The notes beneath the pieces were generated by a model. That model saw only the letters and a list, made by a program, of their open reading frames with translations, made no database searches and was not told where the DNA came from. A stretch of 64,000 nt of DNA from Pogona vitticeps. Taxonomy: Eukaryota; Chordata; Lepidosauria; Squamata; Agamidae. The DNA is taken from assembly GCF_051106095.1 (NCBI RefSeq), contig NC_135784.1, positions 146,727,428 through 146,791,427 of the forward strand. Direction: 5' to 3'. A program made the translations under genes and the position numbers. Positions 55,739 to 64,000 of the stretch are shown here, one piece after another. How positions within the stretch are numbered: the first letter of the stretch is position 1; the number at the start of each line of letters is the position of its first letter.

Positions 55739-57678
55739 GGCTTATTATTATTATTTTTATTATTATTTATTTTATTTATATCCCGCCTATCTAGCCAACT
55801 CAGGACCACTCTAGGCGGCTAACATCAGATAATAAAAGTATACATACATAGAACAGCGTAAATAATAAAAACTTTACAAAAATAGAAACCAAGTGCAGCG
55901 GAAAAGAAAAGAAACACCAGGAATTGTCTGGAGGAAAGGCCTGCCGAAACATCCATGTCTTCAATTGCTTCTTAAAGATGCCCAGTGAGGGAATCCCGCG
56001 AATCCCAGGAGGTAGATTGTTCCAGAGGCGAGGAGCCACCGTCAAGAAGGCCCGATTTCTTGTCTTCTCCTTCCGGGCCTCCCTCGGCGTAAGGCTCCTC
56101 AGCCTCACCTCCTGGCTCACTCGAGTGACACGGGTAGAACTTGGTGGGAGTAGGCGTTCCGCCAGATATTGAGGCCCTAAACCATTTAGGGCTTTATACG
56201 TAAGCGTCAACACTTTGAAGTCGATGCGGAATCGGATGGGCAGCCAATGCAATGCGGCCAGAGTGGGCGAGATATGTTGGAATTTTCTCACTCCACTGAG
56301 TAATCTGGCCGCCTCATTCTGCACCACCTGTAGTTTCCGCAGCAGCCTCAAAGGAAGCCCCACGTAGAGCGCATTACAGTGGTCTAATCTTGAGATTACG
56401 AGCACATGCACCAAGGTGGTGAGCGCCCCCACATCTAGGTAGGGCCGCAGCTGGGCTATCTGCCTGAGATGAAAAAAGGCGGTTCAGACCACGGACGCCA
56501 CCTGGGATTCCATAGTGAGCGCTGGGTCCAGATGGATCCCCAAACTGCAGACCCCATCCTTGGCAGGGAGGGTCACCCCCCCAAAAGAGAGGGAGTTTCC
56601 CAAACCCCCCACTGTGGGGACACCCTCCCTCAGTACCTCCGTCTTGTCCGGGTTCAGCCTCAGCCCATTCTCCTGCATCCATTGCAGTACGGCCTCCAGG
56701 CAGCACTGAAGGCACAGAATGGCATCTCCTGCGGTTGGCAAAAAGGAGATGTAGAGCTGAGTGTCATCCGCATACTGATGACACAAGGCTCCACACCCCT
56801 GATGACCCCATCCAGCGGCCTCATGTAGATGTTAAATAGCATTGGGGGGATAATCGACCCCTGTGGAACCCCGCAATTGAGGGTCCACGGGGCCGAGACT
56901 CTCTCCCCAAGCTGCACTCTCTGGGGGCGGCCCTCCAAGAAGGAGCAGAGCCAGGCCAATGCCCGGCCACCTATTCCCAACTCGGCGAGCCTCCCCAGGA
57001 GGATACCGTGGTCAATGGTATCAAAGGACGCTGAGATATCGAGGAGGACCAACAGAGACACTTTGCCCCTGTCGGCCTCCCTCAGTAGGTCATCACACAG
57101 GGCGACCAATGCCGTTTCTGTCCCATGGCGCGGCCTGAAGCCCGACTGAAATGGATCCAGGGCGTCTGTTTCATCCAGGAGCACTTGAAGCTGATCGGCC
57201 ACCACCCTCTCGACCACCTTGCTTAGGAAAGAAACGTTGGCGACGGGTCTATAATTGCCAATTTCATCCTCTGCCAAACTAGGTTTCTTCCTAATGGGCC
57301 TAATGAGTGTCTCCTTGAGGGCAGATGGGAATCTGCCCTCAAGGAGAGACCCATTAATTATTACCGTGGCCCATTCCGTTGTTAAAGGCCTGGCTGCCTT
57401 GATTAGCCAGGCCGGGCAAGGGTCCAATGAGGAGGTGGTGGCACGGCAGCGATCAGTCACCCTGGCCACAGAGTCAGGCGTGACAGGCTGAAAAGAGTCA
57501 AGTATCACCGGGCAGGACGGAGCGCTGGACATCTCAGCTCGACTCACTGTATTCAAAAAAGGAGAGAGGTCCCGGCGGATGGCCTCCATTTTTGATTTTA
57601 AAAATGCTGCAAATTGTTCTGGCGAAAAACTAGGGGGAGGCCCATCACCCAGACCAATTCCGGATAGGTCGCGTACTA

Positions 57679-58399
57679 CAGTGGGGTCTCGACTTACGAA
57701 CGACCCGACTTGCGAACAATTCGAGTTACAAACCTGCCCTATAGGGAAAGTAAGGACTCAACATGCAAACTTCCCTCAAGTTACGAACAGGGAGAAAAGT
57801 CCCCCCTCCCTCCCCTTAGAGGCTTCTGGAGGGGGGAAAAGGGTCAGAAACTTAAAAATAAATACTGTACTGTTAAATAAAGTCACTTACCAGGCTTTGG
57901 TAGCCCCCAAACCACAGGAAAAAGAGCAGGAAAGAGCTAAAAGCCGACACCCAGAAAGAGCCTGGCAGCCATTTTGTGGTTTTCCTGCTCCTCTCCCCGC
58001 CTAACAGCTGATCGGCTGGCTCTGAGCAGGCTTCCGGAGGCTTGCTCAGTACCTAAAAAGCCTGCCTGAGTGCCTTTGTGCTGAAAAAATCAGCACAACA
58101 TGCTTTAAAACATTATTTAAAATTGGCTTCGTTTTTTTTAAAAAAAGAGTTCTAAAGTGCTGCCTTTAGTGTTCCCTGTCTTCCCTGAACCTAAGGGGAA
58201 AAAAGAAAGAAAATATCCCCCTCTAGTGGCAGAAGGCAGAATAGCAGCTTCCCATTAGTTTCTATGGACAGAAAAGAGCAGATACGGATTAAATGGTTTT
58301 CAATGCATTCCTATGGGAAATGCAGATTTGACTTAAGAACTTTTCGACTTGAGAACCACCTTCCAATACGGATTAAGTTCTTAAGTCGAGACCCCACTG
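57679..58399. mobile_element. Tigger-like family 2 element, 721 bp, in the L2
   Basis: Starts CAGTGGGGTCTCGACTTACG and ends TTAAGTCGAGACCCCACTG, flanked by TA (57677-57678 and 58400-58401). It carries CCTCTAGTGGCAGAAGG and TTTTCAATGCATTCCTATGG in the orientation opposite to the 562-bp copy at 11994-12555. No transposase. It is younger than the L2 it splits. Confidence 0.9.
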
Positions 58400-58646
58400 T
58401 ATACGGAATAGTTCCGCCTGCTGATTGGACGCCTCGCTTATCCGGTTAGCGAGGTATGATCTACTGGCAGCCTTTACCTTGGCAAGGTAAAGGTTAGTAG
58501 CAACCTTGACAGCTATCCAATTGAAATCTGTCGGGTCCTTTCTCCACTTGCGCTCTAGCCGTCTCCTGAGCCGCTTCAGCGCCCGAAGATCCTGATTAAA
58601 CCAGGGCGCCGGGCAGTCTCTGCGGTGGAGAGGGTGTTCAGGAGAG

Positions 58647-58695
58647 ATGGATCCAGGGTGTCTGTTTCATCCAGGAGCACTTGAAGCTGATCGGC
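58647..58695 (-). repeat. 49-bp duplicate of L2 RT sequence within the same L2
   Basis: Matches 57151-57199 with one difference (ATGGATCCAGGG...CTTGAAGCTGATCGGC). In the RT the segment encodes ADQLQVLLDETDALDP. Here it sits in the endonuclease-RT linker, after the AVDS codons, where it shifts the frame to a stop. It is about 1.45 kb from its source. Confidence 0.9.
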
Positions 58696-59631
58696 TGTCT
58701 ACGGCCCTAGTCGCTGCAGCGTACCAGCCGTCAACCAGAGCCTCGACAGGAGCGCCAGCCAGGTCAGCCGGTACACCTCTCATGGCTTCCTGGAATCCAA
58801 TCGGATCCAGTAACCTTCGAGGGCGGGCCATGACAATAGGACCCTGCTCCCTGCGAGGGGGGAGAGCCATTTTAAGGGTGCATTTTATTAGGTGGTGGTC
58901 CGACCATGACAAGGGTACCGACTCAAGGTCAGTCACCATTGGACCACTCTCGCTCCCATTAGTGGAAAAAACCAGTCAAGTGCGTGGCCACCCACGTGGG
59001 TGGGGCCGTTAACATGTTGGGACATGTTCAAGAAGGCCATGGTCTCCAAGAACTCAAGAGCTGGCCCGGAAGTCTCTGCCCCCGCATGCACGTTGAAATC
59101 CCCCAAAACTAGTAGCTTCGGGGAACCCAGCAGTGCCGCGGAGACAAAGTCCACCAGCTCCGGTAGGGAAATGGCTGGGTCGCAGGGAGCACGGTAGCCC
59201 AGCAAGATCCCCATACCATCCCTGGCCCCAATCGACACATGGAGGGCCTCAAGACCCGGCTTTACCACTGAGGAGCACCTAGCGATCTCCAAGTTGGATT
59301 TGTGGACAATGGCTACTCCCCCCAACCCTCCAGTCTACCCTGGTGCTGGACAGCATAACCAGGCGGACAGATGAGTGCTAGAGGGGGACCCCCCCTCTCC
59401 GCCAATCCATGTTTCGGTTATGCAAGCCAGGTCTGCATCCTGCTCCAAAATAAGGTCATGAATTACTTGGGCCTTGTTGGATACAGACCTGGCGTTCAAC
59501 AGCACCAGGTGTAGAGTGGAGGGACGACTGGTCTGGCTACCTCGATTCTGGGGGTTGGTCACCGTCTCAGAACAATGCACAGCTTTCAAGCATCTGTCCA
59601 TTGGCTTAGGTGTTCCACCCACAAAAAATTA

Positions 59632-61925
59632 CTAGCAAATTCAGGAAGCAGCAAAGAAAAGACAGGAGGAAGAATTCAGTAACAATGACATCCCTTTGGT
59701 CTGCTCTATCTGTGTTGGTGCATCATGCAACTCTCTGTTTGAAAAGACTAGGAAAGGGAATGAAATGTCACAATGATTTTATAAAAATCTAAGGAGACCC
59801 ATATTTACAATACAATTTAGTAATGGCCACTTCATTCAAAACTGAGATTCTGAAGAGCTCCTTTCCTATAAACATCTCTTCATCATGAGAGCTTTGCAGT
59901 TTAGATAAAAAAGACAACTAAATAGAGATAAAATAAAGGTTTATAGAATTAAGTACACTATACAGATTTTTTTTCTCAAATGAATGAATGAATACATTTA
60001 TTTCATCCTTGTTTCATTCAAAAGTTGTTTCATTTCAAACACTTGATATCCTACCAATTCTATCGGAAATGAAATGAACAGTCAGCTGCAAATAAAATAA
60101 ATACTAAAAAAAAGAAACAACAGTCACACAGCTCTTTTAACATCCCAATGCAACCAATAAGCCTGCTCAATTCAGCCACGCAATGCTTTAAGAGATACTA
60201 TTTGCAGTAATAATAAAAATAACAACAATGAACATAAATGACCAATATTAGGCTTAATATTCTTTGTGAAAGGTAATGGATCATTAACAAGACGAACTTC
60301 TCTGTGTATGAAGTTTTTGTGGGATGCCACTGCTATGAAGGCCCTACTTTTACATCCAGGAAGGAAGGCCCCAGTCTGGAAGGGTTTACTTTAGAAAGAA
60401 GAGTAGGCTTAAGTGTGTCATTTCCTGCTGGGGAGCAGACTGCTATTTCTCAGTCTTGCAACTGGAGTTAAGAAGCAAAGGAAATGTGACATCCCACACA
60501 TTCTCTGATCATCATTTCCCATTTAGGATCCTTGGCACTGAGAAACTCTGTACTTGATCCACTGCTGTATGTTCTTGCTCAGTCGGGAGATTTGAGACAG
60601 ACTGACAACCGCCAGTGTGAAGAGAGAGGTCCCTCATCCCACAGTGGTAGAAAAGGATGGCATCTCATGCACACACCCCAAAGGCTGCAAAGGTGGACAG
60701 TTCTAAAGAGGACAGTCACAAATTAAAGCCATCAGAACTCGAGCCAAGAAATGACGATAGCAACAGAAATATAATACAATGAAACACCAACTGTACTTTT
60801 GGTTAGGAGTGTTTCAGATTAAGTATGCCTCTAGTATTAAAATGCCAAAACAAGAGCAGAAGACGGTCTTGTGCAGATAAATGATAAATAGCAAGGGAAG
60901 AGTACAGTTTTTAGAAAATTATAATTTACCTTAAATAAGAGGATGATTAACTCTGGAGTGAGGAAGCTGTTTTTAATCTGCTATTTTGACTTGGACTGTG
61001 TCCCACTCAGTTAAATAACTGGAACAGTTGGATCTGGGCACGGTCACACTCTTTCCAATGAATGCTGAAAGCTGCAAATATCAGACTGTTTTGAATTATA
61101 ATAAATCAGCCTGGAACCCAAAGCATATATATTGTGCTTGGAATTAGCAACATTAAAAAAAAAACCCTGAAGTTTTTCAAGCAATAGTCAAAGAAAGATT
61201 TAATGGAAATAAAATGAACCACAACAGTCTGATCCTGATCTTTATGTATTGTCATTTTCCACACTCCAAGCTCTTAAAAAGTCATTTAACTTGAAAAGTT
61301 GTAATTATTTTCTTAACATGCAAATTAGCATTGATGGCAGAGGAAATAGATTAATAAAACCTTGGCAATCTCATTTTACCAGTGCTTGCTCCTGCTTTAT
61401 AGATATGCACAAATACAAGAGACATTCACCTTCTTGGGACATTCAGAAAATAGTTAATCTGAAGGTGTGAGCAGAGACAGAGACTCTTTACCCCTCTATG
61501 TTCCCCCTCTGTCTCCACATGTGGAACAACTATCTGCAACATGTGGCACCTCTACATGATTGGGAACCTTACTTTGTAGGATTTCCCCACTGTGTAGAAG
61601 GACTCCACATATAGCAGAAGTGTTCCCCTTCAGACCATCCCAGGCCTTCTGGAAACAGCAGTAGCTAAGCAACACAGCTAGAACTCTCTCCTACTCATGC
61701 TTTCAAATGAACCCATTTCCCCCCCCCCCAATGCTGAATAGGACTATTTTCTTCTATGGATGGAAACTCATAGGGTTCCCCCTTTCCGTTCTTTCTAATT
61801 ATCTGAAGAATGTCAGCTGAATAAGCCATGTGCCCAACCTGTACCAAAAATAGCATTAATATATTTTTAATATTCTGCCACCATTTCGTTCCTAATGACA
61901 TTATATTCTTGTTTCACTATTATTT
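59632..61925. other. Unassigned 2.3 kb
   Basis: No exon, RNA gene or clear repeat. Frames such as 60532-60726 and 61249-61470 lack signatures. A poly-C run is at 61721-61730. Confidence 0.4.
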
Positions 61926-61929
61926 TTAA

Positions 61930-62300
61930 CCTTCACCACTGCAAGAGACCGAAATGTTGACAACACCAATGGCAGCAGTCAAGATGGATACCCTCTTCTG
62001 CTCACTACCATTCACACTTGTTGAAAAACAGCCCTGACAATTCCTTTCTGTTTGGGTAAGAAAAGGTTAACTGATTAAAAAAAGGAGTCAGCCTCTGGGA
62101 TTTTCCCTTGTGTATTGTCACTTTGTGAATGGTAGTGAGCATCTTGACTATAGACCATCCATTCTTGACCATTGGTGTTGTCAGCATTCAGGTAAAGCTT
62201 GGCATCCTTTTTCCTGCTGTCAATGCAGGCATGATGTTGTGCAGCAATATCAGGCCATTTCCTGGTGTTCTTAGTTGTGGATACAGAAGCACAATATTCC
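61930..62300. repeat. Dispersed repeat V, two inverted copies
   Basis: 61955-62015 (GTTGACAACACCAATGGCAG ... CTCACTACCATTCACAC) is complementary to 62120-62190 (GAATGGTAGTGAGCATCTTG ... CCATTGGTGTTGTCAGCATT). The antisense frame 62075-62302 gives NTRKWPDIAAQHHACIDSRK and NADNTNGQEWMVYSQDAHYH, resembling a protein-coding element. A third copy is at 51595-51795. Family unknown. Confidence 0.6.
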
Positions 62301-62406
62301 ACATTTATAAACTGGATTTTTTATAAACCATTTCCCATGAGTGGGACATATTAAAAAAAGAAAGTACCTATGTTTGCCAAACTTCATTGATGTTGGTGTA
62401 ATTCTG

Positions 62407-62465
<59 letters not shown>

Positions 62466-62468
62466 TTT
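62407..62468. repeat. (ATTT)n microsatellite
   Basis: About 15 uninterrupted ATTT units. Confidence 0.95.
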
Positions 62469-62469
62469 G

Positions 62470-62736
62470 GTTACTGGGTCCATTTCCCCAACTTAGGAGG
62501 TGCTAATTCATTTTCACAGAACCTGAGACTAGGAAAAGTGCATTGCCACCTTTATCATTTTTGTTCAATTGGTTCCAGTTTTGTAGACAGAGAAGAGAAT
62601 GATTCAGCTGAAATGAGTTAGTGAACCTTTAGTCATACCTAGACTTGCTTGGTTAGACTTTGTGCTACCATCAAGTGTGAATGAACTCTTTCAGATAAAA
62701 CCTGAGGGGTGGATTATTTGCCAATATTATGTAAAG
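62470..62736. other. Unassigned spacer
   Basis: No gene or repeat recognised. Confidence 0.4.
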
Positions 62737-62872
62737 CAGTGGTCCCCAACCATGGGCCTCCAGATGTTCTTGGACTTCAACTCCCAGAAATCCTGGCCAG
62801 CAGAGGTGGTGGTGAAGGTTTCTGGGAACTTTAGTCCAAGAACATCTGGAGGCCCAAGGTTGTGGACCACTG
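62737..62872. mobile_element. Palindromic hAT-type MITE, 136 bp
   Basis: Starts CAGTGGTCCCCAACCATGGG and ends AGGTTGTGGACCACTG; the two halves are complementary throughout (GCCTCCAGATGTTCTTGGAC against GTCCAAGAACATCTGGAGGC). 8-bp flanks ATGTAAAG (62729-62736) and ATGGAAAG (62873-62880) differ by one base, consistent with a hAT target duplication. Confidence 0.85.
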
Positions 62873-62880
62873 ATGGAAAG

Positions 62881-63812
62881 GATGTGGAATCAATACCTTC
62901 AATATGTCTCATCAGTCTTTCTGCAATATGGGAAATGAGCAAAAAAATGTATGATGATAGTATCCTCTTAAAGAAAGTTGATGGATATGACTGTACAGGA
63001 ACATTTAAGTTTTAAACAATACTTTCTTTTCAGATTTTGTCTGTATTTTTCCTGGTTAGAAACATTCATGCTCATAAATGTTTTTGAGATCTCTGTAGTG
63101 TCCCCATTGCTGGGCTATGAAGGATGAATATTGAACTATATGTACAATTCGGCCTGGATGAAACAAATTTTAAATTAATTTGATCTATTCGTTGATGAAA
63201 ACTAAGGTGGCTCTGATTTTTAAAATGGGTAAATACGTTATGTACAGGAACTACGTGATCCTTGAATGCTGATCAGTAAGTGAGGTAAAAGTTTTATTTG
63301 GCTGTGAGTTGAAGAATGGATATCGGTGCAGTTTCTAATTATTTTTTGAGGTAAGAAGAATTCAAAATGGCTAAGTCTGAAATATCAGCCTCATTCCAAA
63401 ACACATGATGTGGCTTATTCAGATATGCATGAACTCATATTGTTTTCAAATTTGAGCCTGAGTATGTATTTATTCATACTGGGCTTCACAAAGACTTCCA
63501 GCCAGCCAGTCACCTCTTCCCTTTTCCTGTTCTCTGGAGACTGAAGAGAGTATGAGCACAGAGAACAATATTGTGTGAGGTTTTAGCACCCAGGTTGATG
63601 AATGCCAGAAAAAGGGGGGAAAGTTGAGAGAGAAGAATGGGGCATAAGGAAGAGAGACATTGCTACTGTTACTTCTGCAGCAGTACCAGGCAACTAATGG
63701 GAGAAGGGCCTGGAAACAGGTTCACAGATGATTAGGACACACATTAGAAGAATGCCCAAAGTATCAAAGTCCTTACAAAGTATTCCTAAGTCAGAAATAA
63801 TAATGATCATTA
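62881..63812. other. Unassigned stretch
   Basis: No gene or repeat recognised. Confidence 0.4.
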
Positions 63813-63814
63813 TC

Positions 63815-63925
63815 ATCATCATCTTAGAGCTGCCAAGCTGGAAAGGGCCCTATGGATCATCAGGTCCAGCCCCTCCCTGGGAGGCACTGTGCAGAATCAA
63901 ATTCCCAACCTCTACCTAAGCTATC
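63815..63925 (-). mobile_element. CR1-type tail
   Basis: AGCTGGAAAGGGCCCTATGG, ATCATCAGGTCCAGCCCCTC and CCCAACCTCTACCTAAGC match the antisense CR1 3' end phrase. Confidence 0.65.
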
Positions 63926-64000
63926 CAGCATGCAAATATTAAGTAGATATTCAGGAGAGTCAAGGGGATTTAGCCCATCATGACTAAATCAAAGAGTGCA

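Larger units (their letters stand above)
55740..59630 (-). mobile_element. Near full-length L2-clade LINE (endonuclease plus RT)
   Basis: Antisense order from 59622: endonuclease start (LLNARSVSNKAQVIHDLIL, ITETWIG), middle (GDFNVHAG, GHALDWFF) and end (SWSDHHLIKCTL). A linker (KRLRRRLERKWRKDPTDFNW) follows, then the RT (IGNYRPVANVSFLSKVVERV, FQSGFRPRHGTETALVALCD, a LDISASFDTIDH-like palm, CGVPQGSIIPPMLFNIYM, Y-A-D-D at 56763-56774, LRLNPDKTEVLREG), the thumb (LVISRLDHCNALYVGLPL) and a 210-codon open C terminus. The 3' end is CCGCCTAGAGTGG and an ATT-rich tail. Catalytic boxes are present, but frameshifts near 59330, 58935, 56790 and 56470 and a 49-bp insert at 58647-58695 break the frame. 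A Tigger-like element interrupts it at 57679-58399. The extreme N terminus is missing. Confidence 0.9.

Overview
The window looks like intergenic or intronic DNA of a squamate reptile, most likely a lizard. The evidence is its repeat content: a Sauria-type tRNA SINE, a 5S rRNA-derived SINE, BovB/RTE LINEs, many L2-clade LINEs, CR1 tails, an R4/Dong-type LINE, TA-flanked pogo/Tigger-like DNA transposons and hAT-type MITEs. The species cannot be named from the sequence. I found no exon of a recognisable host gene, no rRNA or tRNA gene and no CRISPR array. Every open frame with a recognisable product is LINE-derived, and the other long frames come from low-complexity or GC-rich tandem DNA.

Layout: 1-858 unassigned. 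859-2640 is a 1.8 kb TA-flanked DNA transposon filled with a chain of about ten local hairpins and nine 80-bp tandem units. 2804-3059 is a Sauria SINE. 3130-4421 is an antisense L2. 4925-6060 holds a CR1 tail, a Tigger-like remnant and a tRNA-SINE. 7530-9012 holds a 5S-SINE and a sense L2. 9013-11100 is an R4-type LINE with a 572-bp LTR-like insertion. 11110-11441 is a fold-back hAT-like element. 11994-12555 is a second Tigger-like family. 13190-14010 is a BovB 3' part. 15008-15702 is a BovB nested in a CR1, followed by a Tigger fragment. 19196-20275 is an old RTE-like LINE split by a SINE. 21972-23068 is a fold-back hAT with an 8-bp duplication. 27977-28171 is a hairpin repeat with a perfect 14-bp duplication. 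32100-34850 is an L2 with an 0.8 kb unclassified insert. 36245-37545 holds an L2 and another LINE end. 38131-38517 is a short relative of the 859 element. 42408-43320 is a CR1. 44330-45906 is an L2/BovB/LINE mosaic. 46689-47150 is a SINE in an L2 tail. 48590-49868 is a cluster of L2, CR1, SINE and hAT pieces. 51102-52960 has a SINE and a young LINE end between two compound microsatellites. 55740-59630 is a near full-length antisense L2 (endonuclease plus RT) split by a Tigger-like element. 61930-62300 has inverted copies of an unknown repeat. 62737-62872 is a palindromic hAT MITE.

There is no operon or pathway logic here; the relationships are those of a transposon community. LINE clades (L2, CR1, BovB/RTE, R4) probably supplied the machinery for the SINEs, and non-autonomous DNA elements depended on transposases encoded elsewhere. 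The most unusual items are the hairpin-chain and 80-bp minisatellite transposon, the 49-bp self-templated duplication inside the L2, the hairpin repeat with a perfect 14-bp duplication, and the mirrored microsatellite order around the LINE at 52 kb. All assignments come from reading the sequence; no database search was run.
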